A stretch of DNA of 64,000 bases, taken from contig CM052358.1 in the NCBI GenBank assembly GCA_028551475.1, forward strand, positions 13,995,938 through 14,059,937, read 5' to 3'. Shown here in pieces: positions 11,492-23,993 of this stretch. The position numbers and the translations under genes are program-made. Source of the stretch: Casuarina equisetifolia (Eukaryota; Streptophyta; Magnoliopsida; Fagales; Casuarinaceae). A model generated the notes under the pieces. It saw only the letters and a list, made by a program, of their open reading frames with translations. It was not told the origin of the DNA and did not search any database. Positions within the stretch are counted from its first letter, which is position 1. Each line of letters starts with the position of its first letter.

Positions 11492-14400
11492 GAAAAACTC
11501 CAGTACGTGTTTTGACTAATACCAAGTGTAGATTTGGCGTATTTATGTATTGGAAGTCATGCTGGATTCAGAAATGGATATCCAAAACAAATAAGATCTG
11601 TTTTTTTCGTTAATTGTTTTTTTCTTTTCTTACTCTTACTTTTCTAATGCTCAAAACAGAAAGAAAAACAAAGAACAGGAGACAAACATATAAAAAATCA
11701 GCATTATTTGATCAGAGATAGAATCGCTGGCAAGCTTATCCCAACACCTTCTTTTTCCGCTGCCCATGTGTTGTTGATCTCCAACACTTCTATTATATAC
11801 ATATATTTCTGTTTATAACTATTAGAACATTAGAGACAAAATCACAGCTGGCATTAATGATAGAATGATAGAATGCCAAATACTAAAATTTCCTCGGATG
11901 TGATTCCCAAACGACCACGAATTTATTTTTATTAAGTTCATGGGTTTTCTTGGCTGCCCCGGTTTTGTTGTGAGAAAGACCGCATCTCAAGGACATTACC
12001 ACGAGGTCTCATAATTCAAGATGCTCACCCTGTCACCGTCCTTGTCAACATTGTATTTAATATGTGGTGCCACATATTTAGAAGAATTGTTTACAAGCAT
12101 TTGTTTCAGCTCATAATAACATAACCTTTTTCAACCCAATCTCCTATCCAGACCTTCCTTCCGTGCACAACTAGACAATGGAAAAGCTGCTTTTGCATTC
12201 AAATCTGCCAAACCAGGAAAAGGACTTGAATATCACTCGCGAAAACGCTGTTCCTTTGAGAAAGACCAAGTTCTTGTCCATCAAGAGACGTGTAGTACGA
12301 AGTTGTGGAGTAAAAGGATTATAAAGTAACAACTGACCTTCTCGAACATTACTCTTGCTAATCGATGTCAAGTCCTATAAACAAAACCCCTCGATCCTTC
12401 GTTTCAAACAGCTGGACCATGTTACGGCTTTCTTTCCCGACATGCCTACGTGCCAGAACTAGCTTCTTACGAAATGAGGCAGCGATAGAAGACTTCAAGT
12501 CGTCTACGCATTTAAAGCTTTCACTTTTCACTGTAACTCTCCACAAAGATCCAAGCCTATTCAATGAACTTTGGTGCACCAGCCATCAGTTGCTGAAGAT
12601 TCTCAGACCTACTTCACAAAAGCATTGTGCAGATTTCACACGCTTTTCCTAATGCGGAATGTAACAAGTGCATTGGTTGTTTTACCATGATGCATGAAAA
12701 AATTCTAGAGTTTCTGAAAAGGCAAAACCTTACATGTGTAAAATAATCTGATCAAATTACCTCTGTAAAGCTAGAAAGCTAAGCCTATCCTGATAATCCT
12801 ATATAATCGGTTGATTTCAAAGACAGGGCTGTCTCTGATGCATACTACAACAAAGATATATCCCTGACTAGCAAATAAATAATTCAATTGTCAGTTGGCG
12901 GGTTCTGCTGTGGATAACATCGGCGGTTATTGCCTCTATGTACAACCTAGAGCAAACAAACTAAATGCAAGAAGCAGTTATGTCTCACAATTGAAACCAC
13001 GTATAGTAGAAGGGATTTAATAATAAGAATTCCCGTTTCACCTTTGCATCATAATCATTCCCGTTTCTTACAAAGACAAAAGCAACTAGTCAGATCAAGA
13101 ACACTGCAACCTGAAGCTCAACGAAATTCACCAAATCAATCATAGACCAACTAGAATGCCCATCATAACTCCACTCTATTTTCTATTAGTCTTCCATATC
13201 CCGATGCTTTTGGTTGTGAAATAACATAGAGACACGAAACAGATACAGAGGAAAAAAATTACGAAAAATTAATCAGAAATCCCGAGCCCTCCATATCCAA
13301 CCCAGTTCTGCAGTCATCGTATAGTGATAACAGAAAGTTTGAGAGCCTCTCCAACTTCCGCATCTGTTTGCTTTTCCTCTTCTGCTTTGAGAGCCTAAAA
13401 TCACTCTCGAAATTAAGCACCTTTCCCATGCTTAAAGCCGCTCTGGCTGATTTGACAGTTGCAGCTCCTTAATACACTATCATGACTCGGCATTTGAGTT
13501 AACCTACCTTCGAGACACAGTGATGGTGCCTCCTCCTTATGAACAGCCAGCCTGCCCCTATGCTTCAGTCCATATATCCTTACACCTGGGCCTTGTTGAA
13601 TCATTTCAGCAGTCAGATTGGCATTGAAAGAATATTTGAAGTGCATTTAGCTAGGGGAATGACTGAAAATATATTCTTTTTAAAGTGTAATTAATTGCTA
13701 ATTTCAACATCAACTTTCTTACAATGGATTCCCTAAGGTCCCTGGGTTTATGATTTAGTAGCCAGTCTGCCAACAAAGAAGTAAGAGGATGGGTACAAAT
13801 TGTGAGCATGACTTTGTTCTACAGTCTCCACGATACTCACATAGCGGATCCGTAGACAAGTCCCATCCACGAGTACCCTGGAGGAGTAAATGCTTTCTGT
13901 TAGTAGTACCTTTTAAGTTCTAAATAAGTTGCAATGTATGGGAAAGCAAGTTCCGTGTACAAACTATAGCATACATATTTCATCATCGATGCCAAGACTA
14001 ATATGCATGTTGTACGTCAATAGATGATTTGCATTCTCAACTAGTTCAGGAAACAAATTCTTCTCAAAAGTCTGGCAAATAGCTCATTACCGCACTTACT
14101 TTCCTTGCAGTTGCTTCTCGTTTGTCCCGTTTCTTGTGATTTAATCATCAACATGCCACCACAGAAGACAGTAGGCACTACGCGGGCAGCCAATTGTTTG
14201 TTTTCTCCCACCCAATACCTTGCGGTTTTTCCCCTGCAGTCAAGTTCTAGTCTTCCCAAAAGTTTCCGACTATGATGCCTTGAAGTTGTCTAACAGTACA
14301 TACTTAAGAACCATTGGATTCAGAAACTGCAGCATTTGAATTTGCATCTTGACGCTGCCTGATATGCTTAGTGCACAACAGAGAAAGACTCCTACTCACA

Positions 14401-15458
14401 GAATATAGACATATGTTCTCCTACCAATCCAGGGGATAATACAAAGCTAAGCAATAAAGTAGCAAAATGCCAAACTACCAGCACAAAGGACCAGCGTGAC
14501 TGAATGTTAGCTGAAACACGCGAGAGCACATTAAGGCTTCCAAGCTTAGGCTGTGAAATTCAATCTTTACTTCACGCCAAGCTACTGCTTATGTCATATA
14601 TTGGAATGTTTACATTCAGCAGGCGCAAGACTAAAATAAACATATTCCATGTATTTATCTTCCTAGGCATCCGGTCTTCAAGCTTAAACATACTGTGTCC
14701 ATATTTATTTCCATCTGCATCATCAAGGTTGAACTTGCTCCGTTCAGTTTCTTCTTTTCTTTTCTTCACTCATTTTTCAGTACAATCATATCTTTGGATC
14801 TTCTATAAATTATGATGATTCCTTTTTTTTTTTTTTTCTCTCCAATTCCTGGCCTCACACAATGAAAAGTAAGGGGAAAAGAGGAGAAAACGGCCGGGGT
14901 GGAGTGACACCACAGTCTCTTCCTTTGCATGTAAGTAATGATTAAGACAGATACATGTCCGGGTATGCATGCAAACGACAGGGAGAAAATATTAGTGTAA
15001 ATAAGTCCAACGACAATTGTCAAAAAGTGCAATCGATTGCATCTGATGGGATAACGAATTACAGAAAATTAGGCCTCGAAGCTTTAAAGACAGGCTTGAT
15101 TAACAAACATAAAGCATAACAAAAAAAAAAAAAAGTAACAAACTATAGATATTAGTAAAAGAAGACCACTGACCTATTCATTATAGCAAGATTCTTACAA
15201 GTGTTGATATATTTGTACTTACCATGTCCTGGTGTCCCACCCCGAAAAAATCAGCACTGAAACCTATATACAATCTAATCACCCTCATCCAAAACTTTTG
15301 ATAACTTGTACCGATGTACTTCAGCAGTGCATATAAACGGCAAGGTCAAGATCAGTGTTAGCTTTGATTCTACAATTGTATTTTGGTAACTCATCGTCAC
15401 CTTGAAACAAGTCCTGGACCTGTTGCTTCACCAAAATCACGTGCTAATCAGTTTCGGT
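11492..15458. other. intergenic spacer, no supported gene
   Basis: About 4 kb between the end of peroxidase 2 and the end of the ADA1-like gene. Open frames are at most about 100 codons and give no recognisable family. Two adjacent - strand frames at 12171-12579 are treated as a finding (possible decayed F-box-type remnant). A poly(T) run lies at about 14823-14837 and poly(A) at 15120-15134. Confidence 0.55.
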
Positions 15459-16514
15459 TCAGTCTTCTGATGCATGCAAGCAAACCTTCTCAAGTTCTGT
15501 CGGCCAATCTCCACCAAGTATGAGGGGATTTAACTCCATTGCTATTCGAAAGTCTGACACTGATGCCAAAATGGGCTCACTTGGTTTTGGTACACATCTC
15601 ACAGGGCCCATCCTCCTCAAACCAGGTATGGTTCCGCTATGCATTTGGTCTGTGTGATTGTGTGCAGACCTCGAACCAGCAAGTTCCAAACAGTGTTTTA
15701 TCAATCTCTTGAGATATACATCAAGGCCATTGCTCAACAAGTTGGCACAATCTACTGACGCTTTTAGTCCCTCAAACTCCAGCTTCTGCTCCAATCTCTT
15801 CTGTAAAGAACGGGAATCAGGCAGCTCAGCACTGTTCTGACAAGTCTCAATGAAAAATGTAGATGCTGATCCATTGCGTAATACTTTTCTTGTCCCTTTA
15901 GTATTGAAGGGGATGCCAAGTGGAGCTCTAACAGGACTCCTACTATATATGCCTGGGCTTCCAGCAGCCTGATCAACCTCTTCCCCATCTTCCACAGAGC
16001 CTGGGGGTCTGCTACCCAAAGAAAGTAGCTCTGTAGCACTTTGCTGTTCTAGAGTTTTGGGGATCAAATCTTCACAAGCAATACTATGGCTCTTTCCTTG
16101 AAGGCCGAGAGGACTAGGTCGGTCCCTATACTTGCGGTCACGAATACTTGGGGTCCTCCCCTTTCGAGGAGATTGCGGAATATCTCTGCATAATGACTGA
16201 ACACCACTTCTTTGACACCCACCTGTCACTTTAACACTCAGAGAACCTTCTACTTTGTTATCCCTTGCTGGTGGAGTCCTTGATAGACAAGCATTTCTTA
16301 GGATTGATCTAATGAGAAGATTATGAAGCCGAGCATTTTCTCTCCCAATTTTGTCAATGCAAAGTTTATCAAAATCAGATTTGCTAATCTTAAGACTTAA
16401 AAATCTTGTGAGGAGATCAAAATACTCTGCCGCCTTGAGATGCCCCACTTTCTTCTCAATACGAGACTTGATTTCTAGACTTTCAACTCGAGAAAGATGC
16501 CGAGCCACCATCAT
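15459..16514 (-). CDS. SAGA coactivator subunit, ADA1/TADA1 (Hfi1) family
   Basis: Intronless frame of 351 residues. The N-terminal 80 residues carry the family pattern: SRVESLEIKSRIEKK, then a block with SLKISKSDFDKLC and GREN followed by LHNLLIRSI. A polar middle part (about 85-225) is low in structure. The C-terminal region has a helical stretch near 240-275 with LLSNGLDVYLKRLI, and ends in AMELNPLILGGDWP, both characteristic of the plant Hfi1/TADA1 group. In yeast and animals this protein is a core scaffold of the SAGA histone acetyltransferase complex and carries a histone-fold segment; nuclear action is inferred from that. Two ATGs stand in tandem at the start; the first is used. A probable leader intron lies upstream (separate entry). 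The neighbours give no functional clue. Confidence 0.9.
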   Translation of the reverse strand: MMVARHLSRVESLEIKSRIEKKVGHLKAAEYFDLLTRFLSLKISKSDFDKLCIDKIGRENARLHNLLIRSILRNACLSRTPPARDNKVEGSLSVKVTGGCQRSGVQSLCRDIPQSPRKGRTPSIRDRKYRDRPSPLGLQGKSHSIACEDLIPKTLEQQSATELLSLGSRPPGSVEDGEEVDQAAGSPGIYSRSPVRAPLGIPFNTKGTRKVLRNGSASTFFIETCQNSAELPDSRSLQKRLEQKLEFEGLKASVDCANLLSNGLDVYLKRLIKHCLELAGSRSAHNHTDQMHSGTIPGLRRMGPVRCVPKPSEPILASVSDFRIAMELNPLILGGDWPTELEKVCLHASED

Positions 16515-16523
16515 TTCCTTTTT

Positions 16524-17052
16524 CTGAACCCGTTACTATCACCAAAACCAAAATTTCAGCGACATACAGATAAGCGTATTCAAATATAAACAACCATCTG
16601 TTCTACATTCCGATTTAAAACTTAAAACCCTAACCGAAATAGTCTTTTTCGGCAAGTTAATTTGAGGGAAGAAAGTCAACAGCCTTCTGACTTAAACTGA
16701 ATTTCCCACTTTCTGACAAGAGGATCGCAGCTCAGAATGCGATTGACCTCCACAAGCAATTTTCTGACTTATTATTGCCTACTTTTTACACGGTCAATTG
16801 TCTCACCAACAGAGCAACTTAGAGGGCAACCAGAGCATACAATTAACAGTTATCACCGCTCAACATCACTTCCAAAGATATAAACAAAAAGTCCAATTAA
16901 CTTAACTAAAAGAACCTAAGCTCTAGAGAACGCTGAAGGGCGAACTCGAGTTCCATGCGAAACCCCCTTCAGAATTTAATCAGAAACAGAACGAAACTCC
17001 ACGAAAGCAAGTTACGCAAACGAAACCAGGAGAAGAAAAACAAAAAAATAAC
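16524..17052 (-). other. probable intron in the 5' UTR of the ADA1-like gene
   Basis: On the - strand, CAG|GTTATT at 17053/17052 is a good donor, and GGTTCAG|AAAAAGG at 16524/16523 is an acceptor 9 bases before the ATG. The segment between is AT-rich with no long frame. A leader intron of this kind is common in plant genes of this family; this one is inferred from signals only. The untranslated first exon probably begins near 17160, by the AG-rich GAGAGAGAGA stretch. Confidence 0.55.
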
Positions 17053-17160
17053 CTGAATTGGCAAACAGCGGGATAGAATTTCCTTCCCAGCGTCACTGTA
17101 GTCGCGGCAATTGTTCGATCAATTCCCCATTCGCTTACTTTTGGAGAGAGAGAGATTAGG

Positions 17161-19960
17161 GCTAGTAGCCAAGAGGGACACTTTTCAGAAGCTTCTTCGG
17201 GTCTTCAGAGTCAAAGGCACGTGCGTTTGAACTTGTGTGCGCAGCTTAGGAGCTGTCTTCCCCCGACTTTGGTTTGCCAATCATACGATCATCCAAGACT
17301 TCGTATTACAGTCCTTGAAGTCCCACGAACACGCGCCCACAGTTCTTTGCTTGGTCACCCGCCAGCACCCACTCGCGAAACAGGTGTCCCGCACAGCGCA
17401 TTGGAATTGTATGCCGACGACCCAACAAGTCAAAAGTGCTTCCAAAGTCAGCGGGCGGCTTTTTGCGGCCCAGTTTAGAGGCCCACTACGTGAGGAGCTG
17501 AGCTATTTTTTTTTTTTTTTTCTGTGTCACCCATCCCTCTTTTAGATGAAGGGATTTGACAGTTCATGGATAACTTTGGTTCCTTCGATGGCATACAAGA
17601 CATTCGGCGGCACCAAGTATCTATTTGAACACCAATCACGGCAGGCCACGTTAAAGTTCATGAGATGGTTAGGCATTTATGTATAGATAATTGTGTTACT
17701 AGGAGAATATATATGTATACAATGAGATATATTATGTAGACCGATATTGGAAGATACTTTTGTTTCAATTAGTGGGACAAAATCATTAACATACGTTGGG
17801 TGTAATTATTTTAAGATAATTTTTAGTCAGACAAGTGCATGACTTTGTTAAAAATAGGTATTGCGAAAGGTCTCTTAATTTTGAGTTCAATATCAAATAA
17901 AACCTTAAACAACCTCCTTGATAAAATAAAAATCAATATGCACAAAATTTTTTGCAGAGCAGCCTTATCATCAAGTCCAACGGTGCGGATATCTGGGTTG
18001 TTTAGTGACGTTTCGCAGGCAGGCACCAAGTACAATTGTTGAGCTTTGGGACAGCATAAAACAAGGGAAAATCCAAAAAAGGAGTCAAAAGTAAAAGGGT
18101 AGCAAAAAAGGAAAAAAAAAAAAAAAAAGGACTCAGAAACCACTTTTTCTCAAACGAACCAGAAAAAACTGCAAATCGTGATGGGAATTCTCTTGAATCT
18201 GCCCCCGATTGCCATCATTACAAATCAAGAGAGGCTCCTTTAAAGTAGCTGACAAGAAAGCCAGAGATTTCAAGGGAACGCTGCCGCATTTGCATAGCCT
18301 TTTCTGGCAACCAATAAATGAAACACAACCTACCCCCCATAATAAATGAAACCCACCTAGTCATTTTCTGAAAATACAAGCAAAACGTCCAAAGTGTCTT
18401 GAAACATCTGTCGGATTCCAACAAGATCACATTGATGGAGGAAATGGGGGGTTTTGTCGCCCGGACATTCTTAAATGGGAGTACAAAGACTTGACGAGTT
18501 TAACAGGCAACAGTCGATCTTGTGTGCAGGAGAGATGCTAAGGGAAACTTGTTCTGGTCAAACGCTAAAACCAAAACGAAATATAGAACCTAGAACAGGC
18601 AACTGACCAAACAAGAAGGGGAAAAGCAACTCGGCGAAACGATGTTTACTAGGTAGAAACTAAATTAAAAGCGGTGAGCCTGCTCCTTTTCTACAGAGAG
18701 ATGATATCTAAACCACAGCCAGATATCATTATTCTGAAACCAATTTGTGAAACCAATTATACATAAATTTTTAATATATTATTTAGTAATGTAATTTATT
18801 ATTTATATCTTACCATGTTTCTTCATCATAATTATCAAATCATTATACTCTTACAGTGCAGCATTTGGTAGACTCAAATTAATGAGAGCTTATGAGATAA
18901 TAAGGACAATTTTAAGCTCTATTATCATGTTCTAAATTCAATTACTGTACAAAAGCAAACTCAAAGAAATAAAGATGTTTACTACATATTAGGAGGATTT
19001 GATGTGGCAGCCACATGGATCTGATTGGAATCGAATCACTGCAGGTTGTTGGATTTGCTTTCCTCGCCTGGCTTTCATGCAGTGCCCATTTCTTGTGTAA
19101 ACATGTAAGAGACCGGTTCATGGCCTGAGACAGCTAGTCATCGGTTCTTCTTATATATGTACTGTCATTAGATTTAGATTAATTCTTTAAGACATTGTAT
19201 GGGATTCATCTTCTCCCTTTTATAACAATTGGTTTACCTGTGAAATAAATAAGATTTGTTCAAACCGTGTCCTTCAATCAGACCGTTCTTGGCTCAGATT
19301 TCACATAAATGCTCTCACAGTACTCGTATGGAAAAGATGGAGGATGATGTTTCCTGATCATGTTTCCTCCGTCTTTCATGATCAGGAAACATTCAACAAG
19401 GGTTCTAATTATTTAGAGACCGTAGCTGTCGTTGTGGATCGAGGAGCTATAAAACCTTTTCTATTCTTATTAGGACGGTGGCAAAGGGAGTCAATTAACC
19501 ATGTACAGCACGCTTCTGTCAATTCCCTTTCCCCCAGAAGAGGGGGGAGCAAATTCTATTCCTTTTCTTCTCCGATGGAAAAGCGAAGCAGGAATCAGTG
19601 GGAGGGTATGAAATCTCAACAAACCACAATGATTTGCAGACGCCAAAATTTGTCAATTTCTGACCACAGCACATAAACCATAATGGTTTAAAGTGAAAAA
19701 ATGATTTCATCCATAGGTACACCATATTCTAAAAGATTTTGCAACACGCAAAAGGAGAAATAAGAGTCACAGGAGCCAAAAGAAGGGATTTTCTTAGGTT
19801 ACTGGTTATCATAGGTAGAGGAAATTGTGCCAAATTATTGATAACATGAGAAAACCCTTCATACAACTACACCTCATCTACTCTCTAAAATAGCAGTAGT
19901 AGAAGAATTAGAGGCTAAAAATCAAAGAAGAAGATTAAATGTTAAGCTGAAAGAAAATCT
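17161..19960. other. intergenic spacer, no supported gene
   Basis: Promoter side of the ADA1-like gene followed by AT-rich DNA and the 3' side of the SCL32 gene. There is poly(T) at about 17505-17521 and poly(A) at 18113-18128. A perfect 16-base inverted repeat at 19347-19392 is reported as a finding. No protein-coding signal was seen. Confidence 0.6.
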
Positions 19961-21331
19961 TCAAGTAGGCACCCAAACTGTGGCAAACACAACATTATGT
20001 CCTTTCCATGTAAGCACAAGATCTTCTTCTTCCTTCTTCAAACCCCACCCAGCTGCATGCTCATCAAGCATGGTCTTCACCTCGGAGACCGCATCCTCGC
20101 TGAGAGGAACTCCACGGAAATTGGCGTTTCTCATTCGTTGCACCCACCGGCTCCTGGGTTCAAGCCGCTCAACCCTCTGAAGGCCCTCATGTGCTATCAC
20201 ATTCTCAATCTTCCAGCAGATATCTGCTTCGTACCACTGCCTCTGCTTGCTTCCATGCGAAAGAAATGTGTCCATAGTATCATATGGTATCCAAAGATAG
20301 TTGAACGCCGACCTTAACCTAGACACCACGTTATTTGATGTCAAATCTGCATCTTCGTCTACCAAAACAACAATGGTGGGGTCTAAACTCCGAAGTGATC
20401 TGAGAAATATTGTTCGGAGGGAGGAAGTGGTCGACGAACTTGCGGAACCATAGAGGCTTGAGTTGTTGCTAGGAACTGCCCCAAGGGATTCTTCTGGAAT
20501 ATAATGGAGCATCATGTGGCAGTTAACAATTAATGCCTCACCGCTTTCTGCGTATACTAAATGCTGTACACGAAGTTGTTCGATTAAGCTGGCAAAACCA
20601 TCCTTATAACTAGAAGGACTCACCCTAAACTCCATCTCAACATTCTTAGACCTTGCGAAATTAACCAACTTCGAACCCAGTTCCTCATAAGAAAGGTCAA
20701 GCATTGGCGGAACGTCCTCCATGCCACTGGCGACGGTGAGCTTGACTAGAGGAGGGACCTCATGACGACTAGCTATGGCATCAATCAGGGTAGGAATCTG
20801 CATGCAATGTGTTAAGCTTAAATCAACGATGTGAATGACGGAATACCCTTCAACAGCCTCTAAGATTGCTGCGTTAGCTGCTGTGAATCCAAACCGATGC
20901 CAAGGGGTTAAATCAACAAAACTAGCGAGCTCAATGACCGAGAATCTGTGTGTGTCTATAGCAAGGTTGATGTGAGCGTTTGCCATAGCTGCAAGCATTT
21001 TGCAACTCCCACTTTTGGCGGCGCGTGCAATAAGGGCTCGGAGGAACCCACAAGCTAGGCGTTGATTTGAGTCGCCGTCCGGGGGTGCAATGTTGTTCAA
21101 GACCCATAGGATTTGTTGGGCTAGAGAGGCATCGTTGCTCTCGATTGCGTTGGCACAGTGGACAAGTAGCTGCTCCATGCAGTTAGCATCACCGAAGCTT
21201 CCTAAGGATTTTGATGTGGGAAACCCAGGCCATGTCCTGGTCCGATGAATTTGGCTTTTGTTCATGGTGGGATTGGAAAATGGAGTCATTTGGTGTAGGG
21301 CTTGTGGTGGAGCCTCAGTGAATTGCATCAT
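19961..21331 (-). CDS. SCL32: GRAS-family transcription regulator, SCARECROW-LIKE 32 type
   Basis: Single-exon frame of 456 residues, as is usual for GRAS genes. The N-terminus begins MMQFTEAPP and is short. The GRAS domain starts near residue 50 with MEQLLVHCANAIESND (leucine-rich region I). The VHIID core appears as IHIVD at 166-170, followed by LSLTHCMQIPTLIDAI, the form typical of SCL32. The PFYRE part is degenerate near 343-356. RVER lies at 387-390, and the SAW motif shows W396, W-G at 429-430, W442 and W453. GRAS proteins act in the nucleus as transcriptional co-regulators; the target genes of SCL32 cannot be read from sequence. The serine-rich insert at about 289-305 is low in complexity. 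Two ATGs in tandem open the frame and the first is used. Its 5' leader carries a GAGACA repeat at about 21335-21365. Confidence 0.95.
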   Translation of the reverse strand: MMQFTEAPPQALHQMTPFSNPTMNKSQIHRTRTWPGFPTSKSLGSFGDANCMEQLLVHCANAIESNDASLAQQILWVLNNIAPPDGDSNQRLACGFLRALIARAAKSGSCKMLAAMANAHINLAIDTHRFSVIELASFVDLTPWHRFGFTAANAAILEAVEGYSVIHIVDLSLTHCMQIPTLIDAIASRHEVPPLVKLTVASGMEDVPPMLDLSYEELGSKLVNFARSKNVEMEFRVSPSSYKDGFASLIEQLRVQHLVYAESGEALIVNCHMMLHYIPEESLGAVPSNNSSLYGSASSSTTSSLRTIFLRSLRSLDPTIVVLVDEDADLTSNNVVSRLRSAFNYLWIPYDTMDTFLSHGSKQRQWYEADICWKIENVIAHEGLQRVERLEPRSRWVQRMRNANFRGVPLSEDAVSEVKTMLDEHAAGWGLKKEEEDLVLTWKGHNVVFATVWVPT

Positions 21332-21334
21332 TGA

Positions 21335-21366
21335 GAGAGACAGAGAGACAGAGAGACAGAGAGAGG
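21335..21366. repeat. GAGACA/GA short repeat in the SCL32 leader
   Basis: Repeated GAGACAGA-type units lie directly upstream of the SCL32 start codon. On the transcript strand they form a CT-rich leader, common in plant 5' UTRs. Confidence 0.7.
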
Positions 21367-23967
21367 GATAGATAGAGTGGAGGGACTACAAAAACCTTAT
21401 GGAAGAGAGCCGAAAGAAAGAAAAGAAAATGTGAACTCAGAATTCAGGAGGAACAGAACGAGAGAAAGAGACCAGACTAGTAGTGGGTACCTTTGCCATT
21501 GGGAAACGATCCAATAGTAAAAACTTTGCCAGTACGGTTTTGGAGAATTCTGCAGACGAAACAAAGAAAATTGACAGTTCAGCTTTTTCTCTGAGGATTT
21601 TATTGTTCTTCCTAAGGAAAAAAGGGACTGATCACAAAGTGAGAACTCTCATCCCAAAGTCAAAATAAAGCAAAACAGACCCTTCCGAGCAATTTTCAGG
21701 CTTCTCGGTTGCCAAAGAGTGTTCGATGGGACTCTAAAACAGTGATTGAACAACCTTTTCTCATGCTACAAGAGGGTCTAAAGCCTTTTCGCATCCCTTC
21801 ACTTTTTCTCTCCGATTTTCTTATTCAGGCAAGAGAGGGATAGAAAGAGAGGGGAATGGAGGTATGATATAAAGGAAAGGAGGTGGGATGTGGGGGGGTG
21901 CTGCTGCTGGATTTTGGAGGCATGTGGAATAGCCGGCCAGGGGGTTGTCCGGATGTGGGAGTTGGGATTTTGTCATGTAATGGTAGGGAGGGGATTGGAG
22001 GCAGTTAACCTCTGTCATACTCACTCACGGGTCTATTATATTACGAGTGAATGATTACATATGTATTTTCTCTTTCTCCTCTGCCTTTGTCTCTGCCTCT
22101 TCCTCTGCCTCTGCAAATGGGTATGACTGTTCCACTTGTTTGGAGCTTTAAAACACCACCTTCTGTATGCAATTGTTGATTTCTCATTTTTCCATTTTGG
22201 TAGGGTTTGAACTACAAGGACATTTCTGATCAGGGGGCATCTTTTACTGTCCTCTCTGTATTCTTGAAAGAGATAAAAATTGGAAGAGAGGTCCCTCAAA
22301 GATGAGTCATGTCAGCCAAAATTGAAATGCATCGATGAGACAAAGAATGATCGTTTTCAAGGTAACTAGGAAATATGAAAAGCTTATGTTTCATTACTTT
22401 TGCTCCGTCTGTCTCGTTTCTCAAGATCTACAAATCTTATCAATGATTTCAGTTCCCACAAAAGAAATTCAGGACCAGTTTCGGACCTTCTGTAGCTTCG
22501 TTACAAATTTGAACATGGCTTCTGAGGGGAATTTGTGGGTAACAGAAGGGCACAGCCCTCCCAACGGGTCCAGATGTCTTTATATTACTCTGAGATTCCT
22601 GTGCCAAGCATGTGATGCTCTCCTTTGTTCCCTTATTTAAGGACCGCTTCCTCTTCCAAACGCAGCCCCACCTTCAGTTCTCTACTCTACCATCCCCAAA
22701 GTAACTAACCTCATTAAGACGATGACGAGGGTAATACTAACAGCAACAACAACAACAACAATAAATAACAAGTCACGAAGCTCCAACCAAACAGAGCACT
22801 GTTTAGTCTTTCCTGTTCTAGTTAGCCTTGAAGTCCAATGAACCATCTCTTTTAGGGCATCAGATAAAGCTCTCAAAACTGGCAATGCCTCTCCAAGCTT
22901 GCTGCTTTCTTACCAAAGCTTCCGAGCTACCAAACTTTTACCGTTCGAGTCGCAAAAGCTGAATCACTTTCATCATTCTTTTCCACTTTATCAATAAGAC
23001 AAGGGAATTTTTAGTCATCGTCGCGAGGCTCTCGAAAATGCATAGAGCGAGACTTCCAAAAACCACACAGCCAGAGCAGATAATGAAAAGAATCCTGGGA
23101 AAGCACATAAGGAAAATCGCAAAAAGTTAAAGGAGAGATTTTAATAAGTCCCATGAGAATTTTAAGGAGGATTCCTGAACTTGACAAACAAGGACTACAG
23201 GACATACTGGCAATGGCAAAATCTTCAAACTTGTTTTGTGATTTCCCAGAAAGGAATTTGGTTGCGCAAATGTTGGCCTTCGGTTTTCCTTGCCATTGCG
23301 ACAACACAAAAGATAAAAGGTGTAAGCATGAAAGGAAGGAATGTAGTAACCATGTGCCTGAGCCACCCAAGTTGATAAGCATTTGTTTTTTGCTTTAAAC
23401 CTTGCATTACAAGCACACTGTCTTAGGATTATATTAGTTTAATGAGGAACTTGCCCAAAACATGTGGAAGCAAAGGGAATTCTGACGCCGGCTTCGAATT
23501 TTGAGCTACAGGAAGAGGACAATCCCTCTTCTTGCAATTCTCAGAGTGAGTTGTGAAGAATTAATAAGGTACTCCACCGAAGGAATCAAATCAGACATTT
23601 CAAAAGCCTGTTATTCTGTTTTGTCCATGATGGTTTAGCAAAACCTTAATCATGTATTGTTTTATTCTTGGCATCTCATGGGGTCATCAGATCTACAACT
23701 TGTTTCCGGTACCTTGTGTTTAACATAGAGGGATTACAGAAAACGTGACCCATCTCGATATGTAAATGTGTTCTCTAATTGATCAATCAAATGGAAACAT
23801 CCAAAATCTAAGATTAAGAAGAGAAAAGATGAATTATTTGATCATAAAGTTAAGAAGAGAGATCAAAAATCAAAATCAAAATCAAAATCAAACTCCCACC
23901 CTGGAAAACAAGTATGGCCTGGCTCTATTTACTAGTACATGAGTTATAAATAAAAAGAGAGAGCGAG

Positions 23968-23993
23968 ATATATATATATATATATATATATAT
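23968..23993. repeat. (AT)13 microsatellite
   Basis: Perfect AT dinucleotide run in intergenic DNA. Confidence 0.9.

Noticed and set aside
15658-16039. Small frames within the ADA1-like gene
   Set aside because: Shadows of the 351-residue frame in other phases or on the other strand.
22036-22299. 87-codon - strand frame ending in Arg/Gln repeats
   Set aside because: The repeat part comes from a CTCTGCCT-rich array; no start context or family.
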